Positions 9,543-17,479 are shown, numbered from the stretch's first letter. The stretch: 64,000 bases of DNA from Candidatus Binatia bacterium (GCA_951812575.1 OX638322.1:4778501-4842500), one strand, 5' to 3'. The notes: generated from the sequence alone by a model not told the origin. Numbers and translations: made by a program.

Positions 9543-9920
9543 CTAACGCCGCTTGGTATTCCGCCTCAACCAGTCGTATAGAGGCTCAAACCGAAAACCG
9601 TCGCTTTGATAAAGACGAGACACAAAGGTCCATGTCGTGTCGGCATCAGCCGTCAGATCGACTTCGTTGATTACCAGAAAGGTGTACATCGCAGCGAAGG
9701 CCGTGCGCTTATTCCCATCCACGAAAGGGTGGTTCCGTGACAGACTTTCCCAAAGCGCGGCGGCCTCCGCAATCACATCTTCATAGTAGCCGGATTGCGG
9801 GCGGAACAATGACGCTTCAAGCTGACCGGCATCACGCACGCCGTAGGCGCCGCCATACTTAGCGATTTGATCGACATGGATGGCGAGGACATCCGCCAGG
9901 GTGAGATAGTCACGCTTCAA
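9543..9920 (-). CDS. doc: Doc-type toxin (Fic fold, death-on-curing family)
   Basis: This 125-aa protein carries the motif HPFVDGNKRTA (residues 64-74), which matches the Doc/Fic active-site loop H-P-F-x-D-G-N-K-R. Doc toxins phosphorylate elongation factor EF-Tu and arrest translation. The N-terminal YLTLADVLAIHVDQIAKYGG is typical of Doc. The start overlaps the stop of the upstream antitoxin gene by 4 nt, the usual antitoxin-toxin arrangement. All key residues are present, so it is probably active. Confidence 0.9.
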   Translation of the reverse strand: MKRDYLTLADVLAIHVDQIAKYGGAYGVRDAGQLEASLFRPQSGYYEDVIAEAAALWESLSRNHPFVDGNKRTAFAAMYTFLVINEVDLTADADTTWTFVSRLYQSDGFRFEPLYDWLRRNTKRR

Positions 9921-10144
9921 TTTGCCAGCTTCTTGTACAATGAGCCGAAGCGGGCGTGGCTCTTCTGGTAGGCGTCCAGCACATGTGTTCGTGCCTTCCC
10001 CTGCCGACGTTCTTCGAGAAGCGTCCTTACGGCTTCTTCAACAAGGGTCTGAATCTGACACCCCTCGGCTTCCGCCAACATACGCAGGTCCGCCAGCAGG
10101 GTGCTCTCGATTTGCGTTGCGAATTTCTCGCGGATTTGCGGCAT
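9917..10144 (-). CDS. Antitoxin partner of Doc toxin
   Basis: This 75-aa protein has its start set at ATG 10144, preceded by GTAGGAAG. A longer frame to 10303 is not supported by a ribosome-binding site. It opens MPQIREKFATQIESTLLADLRMLAEAEG, a short strand followed by helices as in ribbon-helix-helix antitoxins, and ends in a basic, unstructured-looking tail that may wrap the toxin. It overlaps doc by 4 nt. It presumably neutralises Doc and represses the operon. It is not an obvious classical Phd by sequence, so the DNA-binding class is uncertain. Confidence 0.75.
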   Translation of the reverse strand: MPQIREKFATQIESTLLADLRMLAEAEGCQIQTLVEEAVRTLLEERRQGKARTHVLDAYQKSHARFGSLYKKLAN

Positions 10145-10197
10145 ATTTCTTCCTACCTTCTCGACACAGTTACGATATCTTCTCGTTTCTTGAAACG

Positions 10198-10770
10198 TCA
10201 AGGCATCCGACGAAACCAGTCCCGGACCGTGGCCAGCAGAGAGGACGGCGCGGATGGCATGTCGGCAGGAGGGGCAGCCAGGCTGCGGCTCTCCTCCCAC
10301 CACTCGACGTGAGTCAGGTGGAGTTGGGCGATGCGGGCGATGGCAGGAATGAGTTGGGTCGTGATGAACGCCTCGTTCACCTCGCCCTCCAGCAGCAGGT
10401 CTGTCTGGGCGATGTAGCTCTCGATGCTGGAATGCAGGCTTGAAATGAGAGCGTTGTCGGTCATACCGGGCACTGCTGTCTTCAGGGCGCTGGCCTCAAG
10501 CCGGGCCAGAGCTTTCTGGGCAACGGGTCGGGTTGCGGAGTCGGGGGTGTCAACGAGAAAAATGAGGGAGAGATAGCGCAGCGTCGAACTGTGGGGCTTT
10601 GGCTGGGCAATGCGGCACATCCCGGAGAGCGCTTCGTTTCCGGGACGCTCCAGCGCGAACTCAAAGAACGCCAGCATTTGTTCGCCGGCGTACAGGTCAA
10701 TCAGCTCTTGTCTGAGGTCGATGACGCCCTGCGGCTCCTGCCTGTTCCCCGTGTCCTTTATTTTCTCCAT
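10198..10770 (-). CDS. Hypothetical helical protein
   Basis: This is a 190-aa soluble protein I do not recognise. The start is placed at ATG 10770 because GGGGAGAG lies 8 nt upstream; a TTG at 10797 is the alternative. It is rich in Leu and Ala and appears all-helical, with no signal peptide, membrane segment, cysteine motif or nucleotide-binding motif. It lies 53 nt upstream of the antitoxin-doc pair on the same strand and could be part of that operon. Its N-terminal neighbour on the other strand is a broken BrnT toxin. Confidence 0.5.
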   Translation of the reverse strand: MEKIKDTGNRQEPQGVIDLRQELIDLYAGEQMLAFFEFALERPGNEALSGMCRIAQPKPHSSTLRYLSLIFLVDTPDSATRPVAQKALARLEASALKTAVPGMTDNALISSLHSSIESYIAQTDLLLEGEVNEAFITTQLIPAIARIAQLHLTHVEWWEESRSLAAPPADMPSAPSSLLATVRDWFRRMP

Positions 10771-10885
10771 GCCTGCGTCTCTCCCCTTAGCCGCCAATGC
10801 GCATCGAGATTGGACCGTATCACATCTTTTCGACGCCGGTCATTATAGACTCCCTTGCTTCCTCAAGTATGTTAAAAACATCCTG

Positions 10886-10951
10886 ATTCGTGTCATCTCC
10901 GCGCGAGATATGAGCCGCAAGGAGCGAACCCGCTATGAACAGGAAACGTAA
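10886..10951 (+). pseudogene. Remnant of a BrnT-type toxin (C-terminal stump)
   Basis: The frame upstream of the BrnA-like gene encodes IRVISARDMSRKERTRYEQE before a stop at 10949-10951. This matches the C-terminus of BrnT toxins (R-I-I-S-A-R-x-x-x-R-x-E-R-x-x-Y-E). The rest of BrnT (about 70 residues, with the F-E-W-D-x-x-K start) is absent from the preceding sequence in any frame I can see. The stump overlaps the antitoxin start by 17 nt, as in intact brnTA operons. It is therefore read as a toxin gene lost by deletion or truncation. Confidence 0.6.
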
Positions 10952-11198
10952 ACCTATTCCGACCTTCAAGAACGAGGCGGAAGAGCAAGCCTTTTGGGAA
11001 AGTCACGATTCGACCGATTATGTGGACTGGAGTAAGGCCGAACGTGTCCGGTTCCCTCAGCTCAAACCGTCTACCAAAGCGATTTCTCTCAGGTTACCTA
11101 TCGATCTGCTGGAGCGGATCAAGATCGCGGCCAACAAGCGGGATGTCCCGTACCAGTCGCTCATCAAAGTCTGGCTGGCCGAGAAGGTTGACACCTAG
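10935..11198 (+). CDS. BrnA/CopG-family antitoxin
   Basis: This 87-aa protein has the family signature PIPTFKNEAEEQAFWESHDSTDYVDW followed by KAISLRLPIDLLERIKIAANKRDVPYQSLIKVWLAE, a ribbon-helix-helix DNA-binding and dimerisation domain. Such antitoxins neutralise BrnT-type RNase toxins and repress their operon. Here the toxin survives only as a C-terminal stump, so the antitoxin appears orphaned. A GCAAGGAG site lies within the toxin remnant upstream of the ATG. It may persist as a transcription factor or as an anti-addiction gene against a related toxin elsewhere. Confidence 0.85.
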   Translation: MNRKRKPIPTFKNEAEEQAFWESHDSTDYVDWSKAERVRFPQLKPSTKAISLRLPIDLLERIKIAANKRDVPYQSLIKVWLAEKVDT

Positions 11199-11238
11199 GA
11201 GCGGCTTTCCCTCCACGCTACGACCCTGAAAGGCAACA

Positions 11239-11260
11239 TAAAAAAGGGCGCCCTTTTTGG
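11239..11260. terminator. Bidirectional intrinsic terminator candidate
   Basis: The palindrome AAAAAGGGCGCCCTTTTT lies between the BrnA-like gene (+, ending 11198) and the amidohydrolase gene (-, ending 11290). The GC-rich core is flanked by an A-run on one side and a T-run on the other, so it can end transcripts from both converging genes. A nested pairing GGGCG/CGCCC extends toward 11266. Confidence 0.75.
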
Positions 11261-11289
11261 ACGCCCCGGTTTGTACGCTTGCCAGTCTC

Positions 11290-12393
11290 TTAGTCCAGGT
11301 TATACAGCTCGGCCACGTTGTCGTGAAGAATCCAGTTCTTCTCTTCTTCGGTGAGGTGGGCGGTGTGCTTTTCGAGTATTTCCTGCGACCACGGCCAGGT
11401 CGAGTCGCTGTGCGGGAAGTCGTTGGCCCACATCAGGCGGCGCGGGTTGCACATGTCTTTCATGCGGAACGCCACCCAGTCGTCCTGAAAGGTGGTGTAG
11501 ATATGCTCGCTGAAATACTCGCTCGGCATCTTTGACAGTTCCTGGCCGGGTTTCAGCCAGTAGCGGTGCCGGTCGTAGGCATGATCCATACGGTACATAT
11601 AGTGTGGCACCCAGCCGGCGTCGGCTTCGACACACACGATTTTCAGTTTGGGGTTGCGTTCAAACACGCCGCCCAGGATAAACGTGCCCATCAGGTCCTG
11701 GTTGCCACGAATAATGGACAGGAAGCCGTTCAGCTTCGGTCCGCGCGGAGAGGAGCCGACCACATCGCTCCGGCTGGTGAGGATGTGAAAACTCAGCGGC
11801 ATCTGCATGTCGATGGCCGCCTGCCAGAATACGTCGTAGAGCGGGTCGTCATAATCGGACACCTGAGGGTTGCCCGGCATCATCACTCCGCGCAGACCCA
11901 GCTCTTTGATCTTGCGCAGGTCGGCTATGCCCTCATCAACCGAACGCATGGCGGTCTGGCCCAGGCCGATCAGGCGGTCCGGATGGGCGGAGCAGTATTC
12001 CGCGATCCATTCGTTATAAGCGTCAAAGCAGGCTTTTTTATAGTCGAAGTCGGAGTGATTACACAGCAGCATGCCAACAGTGGGATAGATAACCTCGGCG
12101 GCAACGCCGTCCCGGTCCTGGTCGGCCAGACGCGCTTCCGGGTCCCAGCCGCCACGGTGCAGGTCCTCAAACTTGGCACCGAACATAGCGAGGTCTTCGG
12201 CCTTCTGCCCGGCGGCGGCAACCAGACCCATGGGGACCGGCTGCTTCATGCCACTGATAACGAAGAGATCACCCTTCTTCTCGTCGTGGATCATGTGCGG
12301 CGCGGTATCTTTATACTTCTTGTCAATACGATCCACATAGGTGCCCGGTGGTTCGGTGATATGCGAATCAGAAGAGATAATGGGTTTGAGCAT
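11290..12393 (-). CDS. Amidohydrolase 2 family metal-dependent hydrolase
   Basis: This 367-aa TIM-barrel protein has the N-terminal metal motif D-x-H in IISSDSHITEP, the central RLIGLGQ and GLRGVMMPG blocks, a mid-protein His (LSFHILTS) and a late Asp (WANDFPHSDSTWPW). These match the amidohydrolase-2 / ACMSD-like family, which hydrolyses or decarboxylates ring-derived acids. It is the last gene of an apparent minus-strand operon with an LLM oxidoreductase and a second amidohydrolase, 26 nt after the LLM gene. The substrate is unknown. A bidirectional terminator follows. Confidence 0.85.
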   Translation of the reverse strand: MLKPIISSDSHITEPPGTYVDRIDKKYKDTAPHMIHDEKKGDLFVISGMKQPVPMGLVAAAGQKAEDLAMFGAKFEDLHRGGWDPEARLADQDRDGVAAEVIYPTVGMLLCNHSDFDYKKACFDAYNEWIAEYCSAHPDRLIGLGQTAMRSVDEGIADLRKIKELGLRGVMMPGNPQVSDYDDPLYDVFWQAAIDMQMPLSFHILTSRSDVVGSSPRGPKLNGFLSIIRGNQDLMGTFILGGVFERNPKLKIVCVEADAGWVPHYMYRMDHAYDRHRYWLKPGQELSKMPSEYFSEHIYTTFQDDWVAFRMKDMCNPRRLMWANDFPHSDSTWPWSQEILEKHTAHLTEEEKNWILHDNVAELYNLD

Positions 12394-12419
12394 GTAGTGC
12401 TTCTCCTTGTGTAGCGGCC

Positions 12420-13538
12420 TTATTTTGCCGAGAACAGCGTCTCCTCGGTCGGCGTTGCTTTGTGCGGATTGAAATACGGAATCACGTACTGTCCGATCCG
12501 ATCAATCGAGCGCATGATGTTCTTGTGCGGAATCCGACCGGCCTGCTTGAAGAAAATCACCTGGTCCAGCCCGGCCTGATCAAAGGTTTCGAGCTTGCGG
12601 TTGACCTCATCCGGGTTGCCGACCGTGACCATGGGGTGCTCTTTGATCTGCGCGTCGCTCAAATCGTTGGCATCCGCGTCCAGGTCGAACAGGCTGCGCA
12701 GATATTCATACGAGTACAGATTATTCTTGACCATCAGGGGCTCGAATAACTTGGCCACGTTGTGCAGAAACCAGCGCGCCCCGGCGATCCCGATCGTCTC
12801 TTCCTCTTTGCTCTCGGCCACATGACAGATGGCCACCCCGGCAAACCGCTCGTTAATCACCTGCGACACCACGTCGCTACGGTCTTTGCATTTCTCGCGG
12901 TAGGTGTCCATGGTCTTCTGGACCTGTTCCCAGTTCAGATTGAAGCTGAGCACGCCCAGGCCGCGGTCGGCCGCCATCTCATAGCTGTCCGGTGCCACGC
13001 AGGCCATCCACATTGGTGGATGCGGCTCTTGAATGGGTTTGGGTACGACCCGCCTGGGCGGGACCTGAATCGTTTTGCCGTTGTATTCCAGGATTTCTTC
13101 AGTCCAGGCCTTCACGATCACGTCAAGGGCCTCACGCACCTCCTCACGCGTCCGATCATAATCAACCCCAAAGCCGTCCAGCTCCTGGGCCGTGGTTGAC
13201 CGGCCCGTGCCCAGGTCCATCCGCCCATTGCTCAGAATGTCGAGCACCGCGGCCTGTTCCGCCACCTTGATGGGATGATTGAAGCGGTGCGGCAGGAGGC
13301 GCACACCGTGGGCGATGCGGATGTTCTTGGTGCGCTGCGAGACCGCACCGTAGAACACTTCGGGGGCCGGGCTGTGGGAGTATTCCTCCAGAAAATGGTG
13401 CTCAACCTCCCACACATAGTCAAAGCCAATCTGGTCGGCCCGTTCTATCTGGGCCAGGGCTTCGTGGTAGACATTGTACTCGCTCAGCTTGTTCCACGGG
13501 CGGGGCGTTTCCATCTCGTACAGAAGACCGAATTGCAT
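12420..13538 (-). CDS. LLM-class (luciferase-like) flavin-dependent oxidoreductase
   Basis: This 372-aa protein belongs to the bacterial luciferase-like family, which uses reduced FMN (or F420) for monooxygenation or hydride transfer. Diagnostic segments are the opening MQFGLLYEMETPRPW, EVEHHFLEEYSHSPAPEVF, IRIAHGVRLLPHRFNHPIKVAEQAAVLD and GRMDLGTGRS. It resembles LuxA-type two-component monooxygenases. It sits between two amidohydrolase genes with gaps of 26 and 52 nt, so a shared pathway that opens a ring or ester and then hydrolyses it is likely but inferred. No reductase partner is adjacent. Confidence 0.9.
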   Translation of the reverse strand: MQFGLLYEMETPRPWNKLSEYNVYHEALAQIERADQIGFDYVWEVEHHFLEEYSHSPAPEVFYGAVSQRTKNIRIAHGVRLLPHRFNHPIKVAEQAAVLDILSNGRMDLGTGRSTTAQELDGFGVDYDRTREEVREALDVIVKAWTEEILEYNGKTIQVPPRRVVPKPIQEPHPPMWMACVAPDSYEMAADRGLGVLSFNLNWEQVQKTMDTYREKCKDRSDVVSQVINERFAGVAICHVAESKEEETIGIAGARWFLHNVAKLFEPLMVKNNLYSYEYLRSLFDLDADANDLSDAQIKEHPMVTVGNPDEVNRKLETFDQAGLDQVIFFKQAGRIPHKNIMRSIDRIGQYVIPYFNPHKATPTEETLFSAK

Positions 13539-13590
13539 AACCTACTCCTTTTTTGGTTGTTCGTTGCTTTATACAGACATGCACATCGGA

Positions 13591-14745
13591 TCAGGACAGC
13601 CCGTACACGCCGGCCACATTCTCACCCAGGACTTTCCGCCGGCTCTCTTCAGACAGCGGCTCCACCATCTTCGTCAGGTCTTTAATATAGTCGCAGGTAT
13701 GATCGTCGTGGGGGAAATCGCTCGCCCAGAAGAACTTGTCCGCGCCGATATACTCAATCAGGTAGGGCAGCGCGCGTTCATCCGGGTCGGCCGATATCCA
13801 ACACTGGCGCTGAAAGTAATAGCTCGGGACTTCTTTGAGCGGGACGCTTCTGCCGAGCGCGGTCTTATACGCCGCGTCCATACGGTCGAGCATATGGCCG
13901 ATCCAGCCCGCCCCGGATTCGAGCACGACAACTTTTAGTGTAGGGAAACGGTCGAACAAACCGTATTGGAACAGTCCCAAAAAGGCTTGTTGAGGACCCT
14001 GGCCGCCCAGCATATCCACCCACCATTCGCCCCATTTATACATCTCTCGAAACCGCTGATAGACGCGCCGTTTGGGCGGTTCGGCCACGGGATGAATCCC
14101 GATCGGGACCCCCAGATCCTGTGCCGTGGCCCAGAACGGATCGTGGTCCGTATGCGCGTGGGCCTTGTCGGTCAGCGTATAGGGTGAGATAAAAGCGCCC
14201 TTGGCCCCGGCTTTGACGGCGCGCTCCAGTTCCTGGGCCGCGGCTTCACCGGAAGTGAGACAGATGTGGGCAATCGGAATCAGCCGACCACCAGAATCCG
14301 AACAAAAATCGACGATCCAGCGGTTATAGGCTCGGGTGTAGGCCTGGGCCAGGTCATGGTCGGTGACTTCGGCTTCCCATTCCAGGCAGATGGTTGGATA
14401 GATCAGCGCTTTGGTCAGGTTTTCCTGATCGAGCAGGGCCAGCCGTTCTTGGGGATCATTCCCCCCAAAGGGAACACTTTTGGTATAGCCCTTCTGCTTA
14501 ATGACGCTGCGCTCTCCAAACGTGCTGCCCATGCTGGTGCCACGGGCCAGAATTTCCGCATCAAAATATCGCGAGCGTTGGCCGTTCAGTTCCAAATGGT
14601 CGAGCCCGTCCGGGCCGGGCCGAATCCGGATGGCACGCTCCCGATATTCCGGGTCAATATAGCGTTCCCACAGATCGGCGGGTTCATTGATATGGCCATC
14701 GGCATCAATGGCCCCTGCATACGGTAGCCGTGAAGTTTGAAACAC
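13591..14745 (-). CDS. Amidohydrolase 2 family protein
   Basis: This 384-aa amidohydrolase is related to the one at 11290 but clearly divergent. It has D-x-H as DADGHINEP, a metal-binding His in GVPIGIHPV, and the late FFWASDFPHDDHTCDY containing the Asp ligand. These proteins often act as ring-cleavage-product hydrolases or decarboxylases. It starts 59 nt after the UGSC selenoprotein gene and precedes the LLM oxidoreductase gene by 52 nt, all on the minus strand. An N-terminal stretch before the first motif (MFQTSRLPYAG) is short, so the start is credible. The substrate is not known. Confidence 0.85.
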   Translation of the reverse strand: MFQTSRLPYAGAIDADGHINEPADLWERYIDPEYRERAIRIRPGPDGLDHLELNGQRSRYFDAEILARGTSMGSTFGERSVIKQKGYTKSVPFGGNDPQERLALLDQENLTKALIYPTICLEWEAEVTDHDLAQAYTRAYNRWIVDFCSDSGGRLIPIAHICLTSGEAAAQELERAVKAGAKGAFISPYTLTDKAHAHTDHDPFWATAQDLGVPIGIHPVAEPPKRRVYQRFREMYKWGEWWVDMLGGQGPQQAFLGLFQYGLFDRFPTLKVVVLESGAGWIGHMLDRMDAAYKTALGRSVPLKEVPSYYFQRQCWISADPDERALPYLIEYIGADKFFWASDFPHDDHTCDYIKDLTKMVEPLSEESRRKVLGENVAGVYGLS

Positions 14746-14804
14746 CTTCCCTCCTCCGTGCCTGCGCCTTTTGGGAACTCCAGTATGCGTATGAGGCGTT
14801 ATTG

Positions 14805-15371
14805 TTATAATGCCCCTCCGGGAGTGTCAATCCGAAGCGGGCCCGGCGTTTTGAAAAAATCCAGCACTTGTCCGGCCAGTTCGTCCGCCCGGGTGTCCAA
14901 CTCGTCTTCCGTCAGGTTGGCGATGGGGTGGGCAGTCACCAGAAACCGGTAGTCCTTAACTCCCCAACTGGCGGCCATGGCCCGGCCGGTTGCAATAAAG
15001 GGCGTGGTCACGATAGACGCGGTGGGGATACCGGCTCGCTCCAATTTCAGTCCGTCGAGCACACTGCTCGAACTGCACGACCCTCAATCACCCACACCGG
15101 CCAGAGCAATATCGACCTGTTGCCGAAACAGCGAAATCGTTTCTTGGCTGACGGCGTGGCCGGATGACTGCTTCCGATTCAAGGATACCAGGCGCATGCC
15201 GTGTTGTTGCTCCAGTCGCTCGACCACCTTGCACAGCAACTCCTTGGAATTGAACTTGGTATTTTCAACCAGCCCGACCCGCAGCCCCCGGAACGAGCCG
15301 GGCCGCGGCGCATACGCAAATTCCTGCGTTTCCAAGGGGAGAGTCGGATCAAAAACCGTACGACGCATCAT
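14805..15371 (-). CDS. UGSC family selenoprotein (in-frame UGA read as selenocysteine)
   Basis: One continuous protein of 188 residues is encoded if UGA at 15084-15086 is read as Sec96; otherwise it breaks into fragments of 95 and 85 aa. Around the UGA the sequence reads LAGVGD-U-GSCSSSVLDGLKLE, the Sec-Gly-Ser-Cys motif that names the UGSC family, in which Cys homologues carry CGSC. Downstream residues (GIPTASIVTTPF) continue in the same frame with normal codon use. A SECIS-like hairpin follows 19 nt after the UGA. U-x-x-C suggests redox chemistry, but the reaction is unknown. It follows the 344-aa gene by 43 nt and leads into the amidohydrolase/LLM genes. SelA, SelB, SelC and SelD are not in this window. 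Confidence 0.88.
15055..15071 (-). promoter_or_regulatory. Bacterial SECIS-like hairpin for the UGSC gene
   Basis: Reading on the minus strand, UCGAGCA - GUG - UGCUCGA forms a perfect 7-bp stem with a 3-nt loop. The loop begins 20 nt after the UGA, inside the 16-37 nt window usual for SelB-bound SECIS elements, and carries G-U at its first two positions. The apical core GCA-GUG-UGC matches the element in the DsbA-like gene (62088-62104) and resembles the E. coli fdhF apex. Confidence 0.75.
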
Positions 15372-15414
15372 AGTCCCCCTCTCTGTCTCTCCTTCTCTAT
15401 CCCTATCCGCCCCT

Positions 15415-16449
15415 CTACACCCGCACCAATTCAGTCACGCTGCACGTCCACTTATTTCCCCAGCCCGGTAGGCACGCCGACCAGCTCCCGCCCTGGGCTC
15501 CCGCACAGACAATCAGCACATCATCTGGGTCACGCATGACATAGCGCCAAGTTGTTTTATCTTCGGGACTAATCTCGCCCGGCAGCCGTCCGGCCCGTTT
15601 GAAATCCGCCACCCGCCGCCGTGCCTGTTGAACCACCCACTCCTGAACCTGCCGCCGGCTCCAACCGCTGTGTTTGATGATTTCGGCATGCTCGCCGGCG
15701 AGCACCAGCAGGCTCTGATTAAACCCGTATATGTTTGGCGAGGCGAGATTACACACGGCATCCGCAAATTCCAGCAGCAGGGGTTCGGGCGTACTGGCAA
15801 GCTGGTTATACACGCCCATGAGGGTATTGGAGGCGTACAACGTCACCGTACTGTCCTCGGGTCGAAAGCCGCGTTCAACGTGGAGCGGCTGCCAGGGATG
15901 GTTGTCCTCGTTCTCGGCAAAACAGAAGGCATATTTCCCCGGTGAACCCAAGGTGGCCTTGTCCAGCAGCCCCGGCCGGGTATTGAGCACATTGAGCATG
16001 ACCAGGCGCAACGCCCGGCCGATGGTCGCATTGGGACGAAATCCCGGCCCAAAGGCGTTATGGGTCGCGTTGATCCCGAGCGCGGAACCAATCGGACCGT
16101 TCACGATCAGGGTGATCGCCGACCCGCCGGTGCTGGTTGCTGGATTGTGATAATGAAACTCGGGTCGGCACAGCCCCCGTACCGCAGCCAGCACAACGGG
16201 GAAATACTCGGGCAAACAGCCGGCCATCACCGCGTTGATGGCCACCTTCTCAGCCTGGATGGTCACGTTGCGTTCCGCAATAGTTCCCAGACCCTCATCC
16301 GCCTCGACCTGTCCGACCTCCAGCATCGCCCGGACCGACTCTTCGGTCGGCGGGACGAGCGGCAGCCCGTCACTCCAGCCCTGCTGGTAATAGAACTCAA
16401 CCCAGGCCGCGGCTTCGGCCGGGTCGGTTGGGGGTATATGTTTGTCCAT
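15415..16449 (-). CDS. Conserved protein of unknown function paired with the UGSC selenoprotein
   Basis: This is a 344-aa soluble protein I cannot assign to a named enzyme. Notable segments are YYQQGWSDGLPLVPPTEESV near the N-terminus, a Gly/Asn-rich region (STGGSAITLIVNGPIGSALGINATHNAFGPG) and NENDNHPW-like acidic and aromatic motifs. The C-terminus has a Gly/Ser/Cys-rich tail ending in CLPGWGNKWTCS, whose Cys pairs could interact with the selenoprotein. It is first in the operon, 43 nt before the UGSC gene. Close linkage suggests the two act together, but no reaction can be proposed from sequence alone. Confidence 0.6.
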   Translation of the reverse strand: MDKHIPPTDPAEAAAWVEFYYQQGWSDGLPLVPPTEESVRAMLEVGQVEADEGLGTIAERNVTIQAEKVAINAVMAGCLPEYFPVVLAAVRGLCRPEFHYHNPATSTGGSAITLIVNGPIGSALGINATHNAFGPGFRPNATIGRALRLVMLNVLNTRPGLLDKATLGSPGKYAFCFAENEDNHPWQPLHVERGFRPEDSTVTLYASNTLMGVYNQLASTPEPLLLEFADAVCNLASPNIYGFNQSLLVLAGEHAEIIKHSGWSRRQVQEWVVQQARRRVADFKRAGRLPGEISPEDKTTWRYVMRDPDDVLIVCAGAQGGSWSACLPGWGNKWTCSVTELVRV

Positions 16450-16561
16450 AGGCCCTCAGTCGCTTCAGAGTCTCATAGCATAAGCATTGCACGAGAGTCA
16501 GGAGCCGGTACAATGACAACAAGATACGGAGAGCCTTGGAACATGTTTTTGAGAGACAGGC

Positions 16562-16813
16562 ATGAATGAGGCGAAGCTGCTCGAACGCATTACTATCAAT
16601 CCGAAAATCTTCGGCGGCAAGCCCATTGTCCGAGGGCGAAGGCTCGCCGTCGAACATGTTCTCGGTATGCTGGCAGCGGGAGATACCGCCGCCACCATAC
16701 TTTCAGGCTATTCTTGGCTTGAGCCGGAAGATATCCAGGCTTGCCTCCTCTATGCGCGGCAGCTCGTTAGCCATGAACGTGTCGAGCCATTCTTTATTAA
16801 GCCCTCCTCATGA
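16562..16813 (+). CDS. DUF433 antitoxin
   Basis: This 83-aa DUF433 protein has the signature ITINPKIFGGKPIVRGRRLAVEHVLGMLAAGDTAATILSGY followed by LEPEDIQACLLYARQLV. It is the VapB45-type antitoxin of a two-gene module, since its stop overlaps the start of the DUF5615 gene by 4 nt. It should neutralise the PIN-like partner and may bind the operon promoter through its winged-helix-like fold. This is the compact form of the domain also found at 625-954. Confidence 0.9.
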   Translation: MNEAKLLERITINPKIFGGKPIVRGRRLAVEHVLGMLAAGDTAATILSGYSWLEPEDIQACLLYARQLVSHERVEPFFIKPSS

Positions 16814-17172
16814 GGCTCCTGCTTGATAGCTGTGTCTGGGGCGGAGTCCGCCAGGATATGAGAGCCGCTGGCCATGATGTCCTGTGGGCGGGCGAGTGGG
16901 ACGAAGACCCAGGCGATGAAGAAATTCTCAGTCGAGCTTTCCGTGACAGTCGTATCCTCGTGACCTTAGATAAGGACTTTGGCGAACTTGTTATTGTCCG
17001 CGGCCAGCGTCATTCAGGCATTCTTCGCCTCGTCAATCTCTCAGCACGTCAACAAGCAGCGGCCTGCATTCAAGTACTCACCGCGCATGGTACGGATTTG
17101 GAAGCTGGAGCGCTCATTACCGCCGAGCCCGGCAGATTACGTATTCGCCCGGCTTCGCCCACTTCTTCATAG
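16810..17172 (+). CDS. DUF5615 PIN-like toxin
   Basis: This 120-aa protein begins MRLLLDSCVWGG, with the first PIN-like acidic residue, followed by GHDVLWAGEWDEDPGDEEIL and ILVTLDKDFGELV, which hold the D-x-D-F block characteristic of DUF5615. These domains are PIN-related RNases that pair with DUF433 antitoxins. The 4-nt overlap with the antitoxin gene supports translational coupling. All the acidic residues expected of the family appear intact, so it may be a functional toxin. Confidence 0.88.
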   Translation: MRLLLDSCVWGGVRQDMRAAGHDVLWAGEWDEDPGDEEILSRAFRDSRILVTLDKDFGELVIVRGQRHSGILRLVNLSARQQAAACIQVLTAHGTDLEAGALITAEPGRLRIRPASPTSS

Positions 17173-17233
17173 CTTGCCCCTGCTTGTCCTGATTCCACAA
17201 GGCTGAGCGTGGCCGCGTTCATGCCAGCAAGGA

Positions 17234-17479
17234 CTAGGGCTCTTTGGGCGGGGGAAGTCTTTCTTGAATCTGACGGGATAAGTCAGCAGCGATCTTTTGG
17301 CCACGTAGGTCGAGCTCTCGTAGAATGGCCTCAACCTTCTCTTCCAACCTGATAATCCGCTCTTTGTTCTGAGACACCCCCCCTCGGATGTCCCACATAT
17401 GCGCTTTGGTCTCCTCAAGCGATTGACTGAGTGTGATGATTGTCTCCGCATATTTGAGGAGTCGCTCGCTCAGGCTCAT
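17234..17479 (-). CDS. Small coiled-coil protein
   Basis: This 81-aa acidic and basic helical protein contains KERIIRLEEKVEAILRELDLRGQKI, which has heptad-like hydrophobic spacing suggesting a coiled coil. It has no membrane segment. Its ATG overlaps the stop of the upstream 56-aa gene (ATGA), so the two are translationally coupled. I do not recognise the family. It may be a two-subunit helical assembly, an adaptor, or an accessory protein of the adjacent toxin-antitoxin region. Confidence 0.6.
   Translation of the reverse strand: MSLSERLLKYAETIITLSQSLEETKAHMWDIRGGVSQNKERIIRLEEKVEAILRELDLRGQKIAADLSRQIQERLPPPKEP

Noticed and set aside
11566..12414. 282-codon open frame on the plus strand
   Set aside because: It is antisense to the amidohydrolase at 11290-12393, with no domain or ribosome-binding site.
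15084..15086. Pseudogene nonsense mutation in the UGSC gene
   Set aside because: The codon lies exactly at the Sec position of the family motif and is followed by a suitable hairpin. Drift alone would not be expected to produce this.
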